The position numbers were made by a program, and so were the translations under genes. Shown in pieces: positions 7,659 to 16,319 of a stretch of 64,000 nt of DNA (the stretch's first letter is position 1; every line of letters begins with the position of its first letter). The notes under the pieces were generated by a model that worked only from the letters and a program-made list of their open reading frames with translations, was not told the origin of the DNA and did no database searches. Origin of the DNA: Peristeroidobacter agariperforans (GTDB lineage Bacteria; Pseudomonadota; Gammaproteobacteria; Steroidobacterales; Steroidobacteraceae); the NCBI RefSeq assembly GCF_004138335.1, contig NZ_RYFW01000002.1:62001-126000 (forward strand), read 5' to 3'.

Positions 7659-10526
7659 GTGAAAATTAACAAAGGCGCGCATTGGCGCAGAGATGGCCGT
7701 GGTATTTGGTCCACACCGGTGAGCCTGACGGCCCTGGTCGTGGCCGGCTCCTGTGTGACGTCGGCGGCGTTGGCAGGCTCTTTGTCCGGTCGCGTGAGCG
7801 ATGCTTCCGGCGTCAAGTCGCTGCAGAGCGCCGAGGTCGAGATCGTCGAGCTGCAACGTCGCGCGCAGACCGGCAGCGACGGCGCGTTTCGTTTCGGCGA
7901 TGTTCCCGACGGCTCGTATACATTGCGCACGCAGTACGTGGGGGCCGATCCTGTCGAAATAAAAGTTGACGTTGCAGGTGACACGCGTAGCGCCGACATC
8001 CTGCTCGGCGCCGCTCGCGCCGATGGCGGCTATATCGATAACGTGCTGGTCGTCGGCCAGCGCGCCAGCCTGGCAAGCGCCTTGTCTCGGCAGCGCGCTG
8101 CCGATGGTGTCGAAAGCGTGCTGAGTCGCGACGGCATCGGTCAGTTTCCCGATCAGAACGCTGCCGAATCGTTGCGGCGTGTTGCCGGCATCAATGTGTT
8201 GAACGATCAGGGCGAAGGCCGCTTCGTCGCCGTGCGCGGCCTGTCGCCGGATCTGAATGCCGCGTCCATCAACGGCGCGCGCGTGCCGGCGCCTGAAGCC
8301 GATGTGCGCTCCGTCGCGCTCGACGTGATTCCCGCCGAGCTGATCGAATCCATCGAGATCAAGAAGTCGCTGACGCCCGACATGGATGCCGACACCATCG
8401 GCGCGTCGATCGAGATCAACACCACCAGCGCCTTCGATCGCAACGAGCCGTTCCTGTCGTTCTCGGGCGAAGGCTCGTTCAACGACTTGAACCGCGAATG
8501 GTCGCCGAAGGGCAGCCTCGATTTCTCCACCACGATCAATGACCGCCTCGGCATCGCCGGCGGCTTGTCCTATTACAAGCGCGAGTTCTCGACCGACAAC
8601 ATCGAGATGGACGGCTGGGGCGCGAGCGATGACGTGGCGTTCGCCAACACGGTCGAGTATCGCGACTACGATGTGGAGCGCACGCGTCTCGGAGGTTCTC
8701 TGTCGCTCGATTTTCGCGCCAGCGACACAACCACCTTGTATGCGCGCTTCCTGCGCAGTGAGTTCGAGGATCAGGAATATCGCGGCCGCCTGATTTTCGA
8801 GATGGAGGAAGATCCCAACAGCGGCGACGCGAACACGGCAAGCTTTTCGGATGCGGACGGCGAGATCCAGGCGGTTCGCGACATCAAGGATCGCTTCGAG
8901 AAGCAGACCATCACGTCGCTCAACCTGGGCGGCGAAACGTTTGCCGGCGCCTGGACGCTCAAGTACAACGGTTCCTGGTCGGCCGCCAAGGAGCGCGAGG
9001 CCGGCTCGCTCGATCCGGTCGAATTCCAGCGCGAGTTCGACGGCGATGACGAGCTCGATGTGAGCTTCGACTACAGCGACTGGCGCCTGCCGCGCTACAC
9101 GCTGAGCGGCAACAACGTCGCGGCAGTCAGCGATCCCGCTGAGTTCGAGTTCGACAAGATCGAGCGCACCACGTTCAGCCTGGCTGAAGATGAGGAGTTT
9201 GCGGCGCGCTTCGATATCTCGCGCGACTTTGCCTTGAGCAACGGCCAGTTCACATTCCAGATCGGCGCCAAGGGGCGGCTGCGCGAGAAGACCTACGACA
9301 AACAGGCCGATATCTTCGACGGCTTCGACGGCGACTTCACGCTCGCCGACGTGATCGGCTCGCCGAGCTACGGGCTCGTCGGCATCGGCCCGGTGCCCAA
9401 TGGGCCCGCGGTTCGCGATTTCATCGATAGCAACATCGCCGACTTCGAGTTGAACGATGTGGATACGGCGTTCGAATCGAACATCGCCTATTACAGCGTC
9501 GATGAGGATATCTATGCAGGCTACCTGCTCGGGCGACTCGATCAGGGCCCACTGCGGCTGATCGGCGGCGTGCGCATCGAGCAGACGCGTAATGACATTC
9601 GCGCGAACGCCGTCGAGTTGGTGGAAGGCGAGGACGATACCGACGTCGATGTCACGCCGACCAGATTCGAGCGCGACTACACGGATGTGCTGCCGAGCCT
9701 GAATGTTCGCTATCAGGCTGCCGAGGATGTGCTATTGCGCGCAGGCGTGTATCGCAGCCTCGTGCGTCCGCAGATCGGGCAGCTCGCGCCGCGCTTCGTG
9801 GTCGAGCAGACGACCGAAGAGGACGACGATACCGGCGAGGAAGTGATATTGCGCGAGGGCGAGTTCGGCAATCCCGAGCTGAAGCCCTATGACGCCTGGA
9901 ACGTCGATCTGTCCGCCGAATGGTACCTGGGCAACAACGGCGTGCTGCAGGCGGGTGTGTTCTACAAGCGCATCGAGGATTTCATCGTCAACGTGGTGTT
10001 CGAGGACTCTGAGTTCCTCGGCGTCGAGTTCAGCGAAGCGACGATCCCGCAGAACGGCGATGAGGCCAAGGTGAAGGGCTTCGAGCTGGGCTATCAGCAG
10101 TCCCTGAACTTCCTGCCGGGAGCGCTCGATGGGGTGATCGTCGGCTTCAACTACACGTACACGGACGCCGAGGGTGAGATCGGCGATCGGACCATCTCGC
10201 TGCCGGCCTCGGCGGAGAATACGTTCAACGCGTCGCTGGGTTACGAGAAGGGGCCGCTGAGCTTACGGCTGACGGCGGCGTATCGAGATAAGTATCTCGA
10301 CGAGCTGGGCGACGATCCGGAGCAGGATCGTTTTGTCGCAGATCACATCCAGTTCGATCTCAGCGCGAAGTATCGCGTGACACCGCAGTTCCAGGTGTTC
10401 GCCGAGTTCGTGAACCTGGGCGACGAGCCGTACGTGGCGTATCAGAACCTGGGCGGCCGCAAGCGACTGCTGCAGTATGAAGAGTACTCGTGGACGGGTA
10501 AGACGGGATTTCGTTACGCCTTCTGA
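7659..10526 (+). CDS. TonB-dependent outer membrane receptor with N-terminal carboxypeptidase-like domain
   Basis: 955 residues, starting at GTG 7659 with GGGGA about 8 bp upstream; an ATG slightly earlier hits a stop at once. Order: signal peptide (to about residue 39, ALAG), a CarboxypepD_reg-like beta-sandwich ('LSGRVSDASG... SGSYTLRTQYVG'-type), a plug domain with 'QNAAESLRRVAGI' and 'FVAVRGLSPDLNAASING', and a long beta-barrel ending in aromatic Phe ('GFRYAF'). It would import a large substrate across the outer membrane using TonB energy. The architecture is common in oligosaccharide or peptide uptake receptors, but no transporter, hydrolase or regulator lies beside it, so the substrate is unknown. 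Confidence 0.92.
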   Translation: MKINKGAHWRRDGRGIWSTPVSLTALVVAGSCVTSAALAGSLSGRVSDASGVKSLQSAEVEIVELQRRAQTGSDGAFRFGDVPDGSYTLRTQYVGADPVEIKVDVAGDTRSADILLGAARADGGYIDNVLVVGQRASLASALSRQRAADGVESVLSRDGIGQFPDQNAAESLRRVAGINVLNDQGEGRFVAVRGLSPDLNAASINGARVPAPEADVRSVALDVIPAELIESIEIKKSLTPDMDADTIGASIEINTTSAFDRNEPFLSFSGEGSFNDLNREWSPKGSLDFSTTINDRLGIAGGLSYYKREFSTDNIEMDGWGASDDVAFANTVEYRDYDVERTRLGGSLSLDFRASDTTTLYARFLRSEFEDQEYRGRLIFEMEEDPNSGDANTASFSDADGEIQAVRDIKDRFEKQTITSLNLGGETFAGAWTLKYNGSWSAAKEREAGSLDPVEFQREFDGDDELDVSFDYSDWRLPRYTLSGNNVAAVSDPAEFEFDKIERTTFSLAEDEEFAARFDISRDFALSNGQFTFQIGAKGRLREKTYDKQADIFDGFDGDFTLADVIGSPSYGLVGIGPVPNGPAVRDFIDSNIADFELNDVDTAFESNIAYYSVDEDIYAGYLLGRLDQGPLRLIGGVRIEQTRNDIRANAVELVEGEDDTDVDVTPTRFERDYTDVLPSLNVRYQAAEDVLLRAGVYRSLVRPQIGQLAPRFVVEQTTEEDDDTGEEVILREGEFGNPELKPYDAWNVDLSAEWYLGNNGVLQAGVFYKRIEDFIVNVVFEDSEFLGVEFSEATIPQNGDEAKVKGFELGYQQSLNFLPGALDGVIVGFNYTYTDAEGEIGDRTISLPASAENTFNASLGYEKGPLSLRLTAAYRDKYLDELGDDPEQDRFVADHIQFDLSAKYRVTPQFQVFAEFVNLGDEPYVAYQNLGGRKRLLQYEEYSWTGKTGFRYAF

Positions 10527-10538
10527 TCCAAAGCAAGA

Positions 10539-10559
10539 GGGGCCTCCAGTGGAGGCCCC
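10539..10559. terminator. Strong hairpin between convergent genes
   Basis: A perfect 9-bp stem (GGGGCCTCC at 10539-10547, GGAGGCCCC at 10551-10559) with a 3-nt loop lies 13 bp after the TonB-receptor stop and 8 bp before the stop of convergent opgD. There is no U-run on either side, so it may act as a bidirectional terminator or a 3'-end stabiliser rather than a classical intrinsic terminator. Confidence 0.6.
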
Positions 10560-10566
10560 CATGCGT

Positions 10567-12162
10567 CTAGTGGCCGGCTTGCTGCAACATCAGCAATCGA
10601 TCTTTCATCGCCGGCGGCGACCACTGATAGGTCCAGACCTCGCTGAGGACCGTGTGGCCGATGCGCAGGTACAGCCGGATGTCGACCGGGTCCATGCTCT
10701 CGTCGGGCAATTTCACATCGAACATCGCGCGATAGCCGCTGATTGCTTTGAGCGGGCGCGCTGAAGTGATCTCGACTTCGCCGCGCGATACGGTGATGAC
10801 CGGCTCCACTTTCGCGCGTTCCGGCAGCGTCGCGAGCTCGCCGCCTTTGAAGTCGATGGCAAAGCGCCACGAGAAATATCTGCGGCGCTGCCCGACGACA
10901 CCGCCGAGACCGGTGCGTGTGGCCACCGCTTCGGCGAGATTCGAAGACACCGGCATCTGCGTGCCCCAGTACATGCGATAGCTGTACAGCAGCTCTTCGC
11001 CGCCCTTGACCGGCGTCTCGGGATTCCAGAACGCGACGATGTTGTCGAACGTTTCATCCACCGTCGGAATTTCCGTGAGCTGCACCGAGCCCTTGCCCCA
11101 GGGCGACTTCGGCTCGATCCACAAGCTCGGGCGGCGCTCGTAGAACACGCCGTCGTCCTGGTAGTTGTCGAAGTCACGGTCCCGCTGCAACAGGCCGAAG
11201 CCGCGCGGGTTCTCGTCGAAATACGAATTGAACCGCAGCAGCGGCGGATTGCTGATCGGGCGCCACAGCCATTCGCCATTGCCCCGATACATCGACAGGC
11301 CGTCCGAGTCGTGGATCTCCGGCCGCCAGTCGTAACCCATGCGGCGATCGTTCTCGCCGACTTGATACATGCTGGTGAGCGGCGCGATGCCAAGGCGTCG
11401 AATCGCCTTGCGCGGATAAATGGCCGCGTCTACTTCGACGATTTGCGGGGCGCCTGGCGTCAGCGCGAAGCGATAGGCGCCGGCGACGCTGGGCGAATCC
11501 ATCAACCCATAGATCACCAAGGTGCGTGCGTCCGGCGACGGGCGCTCGAAGTAATATTCCGAGAAGCGCGGAAACTCCTCGGGATCGAGCGCCGTGTCGA
11601 TCGCCAGGCCGCGGGCCGACAAGCCGAACTGTCTCGTATCGTTGCCGATGCTACGGAAATAACTCGCGCCCAGGAACGACGCCACGTCTCGTTCCCAATC
11701 GGTGGCGGTGTGAATGCGGAAGCCGGCCCACGACAGGTCCTTCGGCAGCGAGCGCGGATTGATGCCGCTGCGACTCAGGTCGAACAGCTCCGGGCGGTAC
11801 AGAAGCTCGCGCGCCTGACCATTGACGATCTCGTGCATGCGCACCGGCTCCTTGAAGCCGCGGCCCATGTGAAAAAATTCCAGACGGAAGTTGCCTTCGA
11901 CATCGGCCCACAGCGCGTCTTCGCGCTTGAAGCGGATCGATTGATATTCGTCGTAGCCCAGCTCTTGCAGCGCCCTCGGCGCGAGTTTGCTCGGCGGCTC
12001 GTACGCTTTGCTCGCCAGCGCCCGCGCCTGGCCTTTCAGCACGGCGTAATCGAAGGGGCGGGCGGGCCCGCGAAACGCCTGTTCGGCGGCGGAGACCAGA
12101 CCGGAGGCAGACAATGTAGACAGCAGGGCAGCGGAGTGCAGGAAGTCGCGGCGTCGGAGCAT
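10567..12162 (-). CDS. opgD: Glucan biosynthesis protein D, Tat-exported (osmoregulated periplasmic glucans)
   Basis: 531 residues from ATG at 12162, close to E. coli OpgD (551). The frame is open for 23 more codons, but the chosen start gives a clean twin-arginine signal 'MLRRRDFLHSAALL' ending near SAAEQ. The mature protein shows the MdoG/OpgG-OpgD fold: 'EYQSIRFKREDALW', 'FRLEFFHMG', 'ARTLVIYGLMDSPSVAGAY' and the C-terminal Ig-like part. It acts in the periplasm in building the branched glucan backbone. The Tat signal favours OpgD over Sec-exported OpgG. No opgH membrane glucosyltransferase is adjacent, which is common for opgD. Confidence 0.9.
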   Translation of the reverse strand: MLRRRDFLHSAALLSTLSASGLVSAAEQAFRGPARPFDYAVLKGQARALASKAYEPPSKLAPRALQELGYDEYQSIRFKREDALWADVEGNFRLEFFHMGRGFKEPVRMHEIVNGQARELLYRPELFDLSRSGINPRSLPKDLSWAGFRIHTATDWERDVASFLGASYFRSIGNDTRQFGLSARGLAIDTALDPEEFPRFSEYYFERPSPDARTLVIYGLMDSPSVAGAYRFALTPGAPQIVEVDAAIYPRKAIRRLGIAPLTSMYQVGENDRRMGYDWRPEIHDSDGLSMYRGNGEWLWRPISNPPLLRFNSYFDENPRGFGLLQRDRDFDNYQDDGVFYERRPSLWIEPKSPWGKGSVQLTEIPTVDETFDNIVAFWNPETPVKGGEELLYSYRMYWGTQMPVSSNLAEAVATRTGLGGVVGQRRRYFSWRFAIDFKGGELATLPERAKVEPVITVSRGEVEITSARPLKAISGYRAMFDVKLPDESMDPVDIRLYLRIGHTVLSEVWTYQWSPPAMKDRLLMLQQAGH

Positions 12163-12330
12163 GAGTGGTCCAAGTGGCTGACGAGAAAGGCTCAACGTCT
12201 GAGGCGCCCGAAGAGTACCAGCTGAACGCAAGCTGACAATAATTTATGGTGGGTCGTTCAGCTTCCGATCAGATGGGCTGGTCAATAGTGTCTCCCAACC
12301 CGGCACTGCCGGTGTTACGAGGAGATGGCG

Positions 12331-12867
12331 ATGAAGACCCTGTTTGCTGCTGCGGTGACGGTGTCGATGCTGATGGGCACGGCGGCCACGGCGTACGCGG
12401 ACAACGATCGCGGCCGTCACGAGCGTCGCTACGACGACCACGGCAAGGATCGTCGCGACTATCGCGGCCACCGTGACGACCGAAGGGATTGGGATCGCCG
12501 CGATCACGACCGTCGCGACTGGGATCGCCGCGATCACGATCGTCGCTATGAGCGTCGCGATCATGATCGGCGCTACGACCGCCGCGATGCGTATCGCGCC
12601 GGCTACTTGAACGGTCGGGTTGACCAGCGCCGGTACGACCGAGGTCACTACATCGTCCCGCGTGGCTACTATGTCCGTTCTTGGCGACATGGCGACTATC
12701 TGCCGCGCTCTTACTGCGAGCGCCGGTACATCGTCAGCGACTACGGCCGCTACCACTTGCACGCGCCCCCGCGGGGTCACCATTGGGTGCGGGTGAACAA
12801 TGACGTGGTCCTTGCTGCTGTTACGAGTGGATTGGTGGTCAGCGTCGTGAGCGGCTTGTTTTACTAA
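12331..12867 (+). CDS. RcnB-like periplasmic protein with Arg/Asp repeat region
   Basis: 178 residues. Two ATGs (12325, 12331) compete; GAGGAG directly abuts the first and stands 6 bp before the second, so 12331 is chosen. Order: signal peptide (about 1-23, ending AYA-D), a highly charged region rich in D-R-R-D/H repeats (about 24-88), then a C-terminal domain with 'GYYVRSWRHGDYLP', 'YHLHAPPRGHHWVRVNNDVVLAA' and a final hydrophobic tail, which is the RcnB pattern (periplasmic protein affecting Ni/Co homeostasis in E. coli). The repeats are encoded by 30-bp units (12,488-12,580). Whether it binds metal is unknown; many Arg-rich RcnB relatives are uncharacterised. Confidence 0.8.
   Translation: MKTLFAAAVTVSMLMGTAATAYADNDRGRHERRYDDHGKDRRDYRGHRDDRRDWDRRDHDRRDWDRRDHDRRYERRDHDRRYDRRDAYRAGYLNGRVDQRRYDRGHYIVPRGYYVRSWRHGDYLPRSYCERRYIVSDYGRYHLHAPPRGHHWVRVNNDVVLAAVTSGLVVSVVSGLFY
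12488..12580 (+). repeat. 30-bp in-frame tandem repeat inside the RcnB-like gene
   Basis: Units starting at about 12,491 and 12,521 are nearly identical over 30 bp, followed by a diverged third unit. Each encodes ten residues of D/W/R/H pattern. The period is a multiple of three, so copy-number changes would keep the frame. Confidence 0.8.
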
Positions 12868-12930
12868 GTTGTAGAACAGGAAGCTCTCTGGGTTCCGGGC
12901 CCTCCGCAGGAGAAAAAATAAAAATGGTTT

Positions 12931-12974
12931 CCCCCTCCCGTACACGGGAGGGGGGCAGGGGTGGGTCTTTCGCC
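12931..12974. repeat. Palindromic dispersed-repeat candidate (CCCTCCCG hairpin)
   Basis: A perfect 10-bp stem (12931-12940 with 12945-12954) with loop TACA is followed by GCAGGGGTGGGT. This C-rich/G-rich arrangement resembles short interspersed palindromes common in intergenic regions of GC-rich proteobacteria. On the minus strand the stem is followed by a U-rich stretch (about 12930 down to 12912), so it could also stop minus-strand transcription, although no minus-strand gene ends here. Confidence 0.5.
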
Positions 12975-13096
12975 GAGCTGAAGAACCAGTCTTTCCTCCC
13001 GGTCAGCACATAAAGCAATAATGAGAACCGCGTCACGCGGCAAACGTGACCGAATTCCGTAACCTCGCCTCGGTTCACCGCCGTTGGCGACAGATT

Positions 13097-14632
13097 ATGG
13101 AAAGACATGAGTTCTCGGCCCTGATCGGGCGTCTGGAACGTCAGGCCGACGATAATCCCCAGTTTTATGCGATGAAAGTCGGTGCGCTCGCAGCGCTGGG
13201 CTATGCGTCTATCTTTCTGCTCGCGGTCATCATCCTCGTCACCTTCTGGTACACCTTCAGTCCACTGCTCTCGGGCGAGCGTTTCCGTGCGCCGCTCGTG
13301 GTCGCTTGCGCCGTCGGGCTCATCACACTGGTTGGAATGATTCGCGCCCTCTGGGTGCGCATCGCCGAGCCCGCGGGATTGCGTGTCACTCGCGAAGAAA
13401 CACCGCAGCTGTTCGCCGCCATCGATGAAGTCGCGGCGAAGATCGGCGGCGTGCGCGTCGATTCCGTCTCCGTCAGCGCCGAGTTCAACGCCTGCATCGT
13501 GCAGACGCCGAGCTGGGGCATCTTCGGCAACTATCGTAATCATCTCGAGATCGGCTTGCCGCTCGCGATGGTGCTCACCATCGATGAGTTGAAGGCGGTG
13601 ATCGCGCACGAGATGGGGCATTTGTCACAGGCGCACGGCAAGTTCGGGGCGTGGATTTATCGCCAGCGCGTCACGTGGCATGCGCTGGAGTCGAAGTTCA
13701 GCAATCCCGTCGGAATCTTCGATCAGATCCTCGGCGCGTTCTACGGTTGGTACGCGCCGTACTTTTATGCATACAGCTTCGTGCTCGCGCGCAATCACGA
13801 ATACCTTGCAGATCGCGCGGCCGCGAACGTTACCAGCCCTGCTGCGATCGCTGCCGCGCTGACCAAGCTGGAGCTGGCCGGACGATTCCTGTCCGAGGTG
13901 TTCTGGAAACGGTTGTACGATCAAGTCGAGCGACAACCCGATCCGCCTTACATGCCGCACGCTCTGATGCCGCGTGCGTTCAAAGCAGCGGAGCAGCAGT
14001 GGGCGCGACCGGATTGGTTACAACAGAGCTTGCGCCGCTATGCCGCCGATGACGATACGCATCCCAGTCTCGCCGAGCGCCTGGCTGCGCTCGAGGTCGA
14101 GCCGGTCACGCCCGTGCACGATCCGGAACGCCTGGCGCTGACGTTGTTTCATCCGGCGACGCCGTCGCTGGTGAAATTCTTCGACGATGAGTGGCAGCAG
14201 GATACGACGCCGAAGTGGCGCAAGCGTCACACCGAAATCGCCGAGGCCAAGGCCAAGCTCACGCTGCTCGAGGATGCCGAGAACGCGCAGCTCAACGACA
14301 AGGAGGTTTGGGAAAAGGTGCTGCTGCTGCTCGAAATCGACCGGGACGTCGAGGCAATGGAGGCGCTCGAGCACATCCTGTCGCGGGACGGCGAGTATCC
14401 CAGGGCGCATCTGTTGATGGGCCGGATGCTGCTGGATCGGAACGACGACCGCGGCCTGAAACATTTGCTGCTCGCGATCGAGCAGAATCTGGAGCTGACC
14501 GACGAGGCTGGCCGCGCCGGCTATGTTTATCTGATGCGCCGGGGCCGCGAGAAAGAAGCCAAACGCTTCTGGGGCAAGGCGCAGGATTTATACGAGAACC
14601 CGCGTCACATGCCGGACTCGCTGGCCGAATAA
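13097..14632 (+). CDS. M48-family integral membrane metalloprotease with C-terminal repeat region
   Basis: 511 residues from ATG 13097; a GTG at 13046 would add 17 residues. No strong ribosome-binding site distinguishes them, but 'MERHEFSALIGRLE' looks like the normal family beginning. Two membrane helices (about 30-52 and 66-86) precede the zinc protease domain with HEMGH at 171-175 and a downstream 'NHEYLADRAA' carrying the third zinc ligand. The C-terminal third is helical and TPR-like ('ALEHILSRDGEYPRAHLLMGRML'). It resembles HtpX/Oma1-type quality-control proteases of the inner membrane. Substrate unknown. The gene stands alone and converges on the CsbD-like gene. Confidence 0.87.
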   Translation: MERHEFSALIGRLERQADDNPQFYAMKVGALAALGYASIFLLAVIILVTFWYTFSPLLSGERFRAPLVVACAVGLITLVGMIRALWVRIAEPAGLRVTREETPQLFAAIDEVAAKIGGVRVDSVSVSAEFNACIVQTPSWGIFGNYRNHLEIGLPLAMVLTIDELKAVIAHEMGHLSQAHGKFGAWIYRQRVTWHALESKFSNPVGIFDQILGAFYGWYAPYFYAYSFVLARNHEYLADRAAANVTSPAAIAAALTKLELAGRFLSEVFWKRLYDQVERQPDPPYMPHALMPRAFKAAEQQWARPDWLQQSLRRYAADDDTHPSLAERLAALEVEPVTPVHDPERLALTLFHPATPSLVKFFDDEWQQDTTPKWRKRHTEIAEAKAKLTLLEDAENAQLNDKEVWEKVLLLLEIDRDVEAMEALEHILSRDGEYPRAHLLMGRMLLDRNDDRGLKHLLLAIEQNLELTDEAGRAGYVYLMRRGREKEAKRFWGKAQDLYENPRHMPDSLAE

Positions 14633-14634
14633 CA

Positions 14635-14672
14635 GCGTCGAGCCTCGGCCGGGGCGGCCGAGGCGTCGACGC
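14635..14672. terminator. Hairpin between convergent genes
   Basis: A perfect 9-bp stem (14642-14650 with 14656-14664) is extended by an outer 6-bp stem (14635-14640 with 14667-14672) across a small internal loop. It lies between the stop of the M48 gene (14632) and the stop of the CsbD-like gene (14682). No U-tract follows on either side, so the terminator role is inferred from position. Confidence 0.55.
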
Positions 14673-14681
14673 ATTAAACGA

Positions 14682-14894
14682 TCACTGCCAATTGTTGCGG
14701 GTCTGGAAGTCGCGCGCCTGACGTTCAGCGTCATCACGCGCCAAGCCGTAACGCTCCTGCAGCTTGCCAGCGAGAATCTCAGCGTGGCCTTCCATCTGGT
14801 CGATCTCGTCGTCCGTAAGTTTGCCCCACTGCTCTTTGATCTTGCCCTTGAGCTGCTTGAAGTTGCCGCCTGCAATATCTCTGTTCATGCCCAT
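14682..14894 (-). CDS. CsbD-family stress protein
   Basis: 70 residues from ATG 14894 (GGAGA a few bases upstream on the minus strand); an internal ATG is two codons later. The open frame continues far upstream without domain character. 'MNRDIAGGNFKQLKGKIKEQWGKLTDDEID' is the CsbD/YjbJ signature: a small, hydrophilic, helical protein usually induced by general stress and of unknown molecular function. The C-terminal part 'AGKLQERYGLARDDAERQARDF' also matches. It is probably monocistronic, between convergent M48 and the upstream AAA ATPase gene on the same strand. Confidence 0.88.
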   Translation of the reverse strand: MGMNRDIAGGNFKQLKGKIKEQWGKLTDDEIDQMEGHAEILAGKLQERYGLARDDAERQARDFQTRNNWQ

Positions 14895-15010
14895 GAGAGT
14901 CTCCGATATCAACTTGGTCCGCGTCGCGCTCATGCGCCGCGCCGTAGTAACGGCTCGCGGCTTCGCAAAGTTCAACTTGTTGGCTGTGGGATATTTGCGG
15001 ACGTGCGCGG

Positions 15011-16174
15011 TCAGCGCTCCGGCCAATGCCATGACGGTCGATCGAGCAGGCCTTGTTCCTGGACGACGGTCTCGCCGAATTCTTTGCTGAGTTGGATGGC
15101 ATTGCAGCGCTCGTCTTGCTGAAGCGCGGAGAGCAGGCGAGCGGAGTGCGAGACGACCCACAGTTGAGTCGAGCGACTCGCGGCGGAAATCAGGCGGGCG
15201 AGCGCTGGCAGCAGGTCGGGATGCAGGCTGGTTTCGGGCTCGTTCAACACCATGAGCTGCGGCGGACGCGGCGTGAGGAGAGCGGCGATCCACAGCAAAT
15301 ATCGCAGCGTTCCGTCGGAGAGCTCGGCGGCGCTCAACGGGCGCAACAAACCGTGCTGGTGGAATTCCACCGTGAATGCATTGCCAGTCTGGCCGATATC
15401 GATCGATGCGCCCGGGAAGGCGTCGGCGACGGCTTGATTCAATTGCGCCACGTCGCCGATCTCACGAATCGTTTGTAACGCCGCCGCCAGGTCGTGGCCG
15501 TTGTGACTCAGTACGGGTGTTCGGGTGCCGAGTTGCGGCTGGCGAATGGGAGAGTCGGCGTCGGTACGAAGGTGATCGTAGAAACGCCACGCACGGATCT
15601 GCTCGCGGACGGTGAGAATTTCGGGCGCGCGTTCGGCATCGAGAACTTGCGTCAGCATGCTGTCGAATGTCGCGAGGCTGGAAGCGATGATGCGCCACTC
15701 GCCTCGGGCATCGCGTGTGCGAACAACAGGGCCGCGACGATCGATGAGCAATGACGACGGACGGAACTTCGGTCCGGTCCAGATGCACTCCCGTTTGATC
15801 TCCGGATCGAACGCAAATGCGGAAGTGCTCGGCGTGGGCAGGCCCAGATCGATGGCGTAATTGAAGTCGCTGCCGGCAAAGCCCAATCGCAAGCTCACTG
15901 GCTCGCGGCGTGGCCCGCCTTGCACCGCGTGCTCGCCGCGTTTCATCGCGGCGGAAATCGTTTCCGGCCCCGCCCACAGAGTCGACGAGAGTCCGCCCTC
16001 GCGCGCCAATGAAGAAATGACATTGCCCTGCGCCGTATCGGCGAGCAGCCGCAGCGTGCGATACAGATTGGATTTCCCGGTGCCATTCTCGCCGCTGACG
16101 ATGTTCAATGCGGTCAGGGGCACGATGACGGAGCGCAGCGAGCGGTAGTTGGCGACGGCCAGAGTGGTCAACAT
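15011..16174 (-). CDS. AAA-family ATPase, RecF/SMC-like (COG4637 type)
   Basis: 387 residues from ATG 16174, preceded by GAGGGA on the minus strand. The N-terminus 'NYRSLRSVIVPL' followed by Walker A 'GENGTGKSN' (about residues 29-37) is the RecF-like head. The C-terminus carries the ABC-type signature region 'LSDGTLRYLLWIAALL' and Walker B 'MVLNEPETSLHP', then a switch His in 'VVSHSARLL'. These stand-alone ATPases are widespread; some work with nucleases in defence or repair, but no nuclease or toxin partner is adjacent here. Function is therefore unassigned. It is divergent from the riboswitch-controlled aspartokinase gene. Confidence 0.8.
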   Translation of the reverse strand: MLTTLAVANYRSLRSVIVPLTALNIVSGENGTGKSNLYRTLRLLADTAQGNVISSLAREGGLSSTLWAGPETISAAMKRGEHAVQGGPRREPVSLRLGFAGSDFNYAIDLGLPTPSTSAFAFDPEIKRECIWTGPKFRPSSLLIDRRGPVVRTRDARGEWRIIASSLATFDSMLTQVLDAERAPEILTVREQIRAWRFYDHLRTDADSPIRQPQLGTRTPVLSHNGHDLAAALQTIREIGDVAQLNQAVADAFPGASIDIGQTGNAFTVEFHQHGLLRPLSAAELSDGTLRYLLWIAALLTPRPPQLMVLNEPETSLHPDLLPALARLISAASRSTQLWVVSHSARLLSALQQDERCNAIQLSKEFGETVVQEQGLLDRPSWHWPER

Positions 16175-16228
16175 AAGGTCCCTCGCCGGCCAGACTGGCA
16201 CATTGATGCGCAGCGGGCCAGGGGTTCC

Positions 16229-16256
16229 TTGACAGGCCCCGGCCCGAGCCTTTAGC
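16229..16256 (+). promoter_or_regulatory. Sigma-70-type promoter for the AK-HSD gene
   Basis: A perfect -35 hexamer TTGACA (16229-16234) is followed after 16 bp by TTTAGC (16251-16256) as a moderate -10. Predicted transcription starts near 16,263, exactly at the 5' edge of the SAM-II-like aptamer. The fit of promoter, aptamer and terminator supports all three. Confidence 0.6.
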
Positions 16257-16263
16257 GTTCGCC

Positions 16264-16313
16264 TTGCGCCGATTTGAGTTCAGCTTGCGGGCGCGTAAGA
16301 AATACGGCTAAAG
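16264..16313 (+). ncRNA. SAM-II-like (SAM_alpha) riboswitch aptamer
   Basis: The 50-nt stretch has the SAM-II layout: P1 5' strand UGCGCC (16265-16270), conserved loop GAUUUGAG, GCUUGC before the P1 3' strand GGCGCG (16290-16295), then a 17-nt block that aligns without gaps to the known aptamer and ends in the invariant GCUAAAG (16307-16313). SAM-II binds S-adenosylmethionine and is known upstream of methionine-synthesis genes. The pseudoknot stem P2 is weak by eye (positions equivalent to the known pairing give one C-A mismatch and wobbles), so this is a diverged member. The downstream gene makes homoserine, the methionine precursor, which fits. Confidence 0.75.
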
Positions 16314-16319
16314 CGAAGC

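Noticed and set aside
12488-12580. 30-bp periodic repeat considered as CRISPR
   Set aside because: It is in frame inside a signal-peptide protein and has no unique spacers.
15011-16174. AAA ATPase considered as part of a defence system
   Set aside because: No nuclease, reverse transcriptase, toxin or other effector gene lies next to it; neighbours are CsbD-like and AK-HSD.
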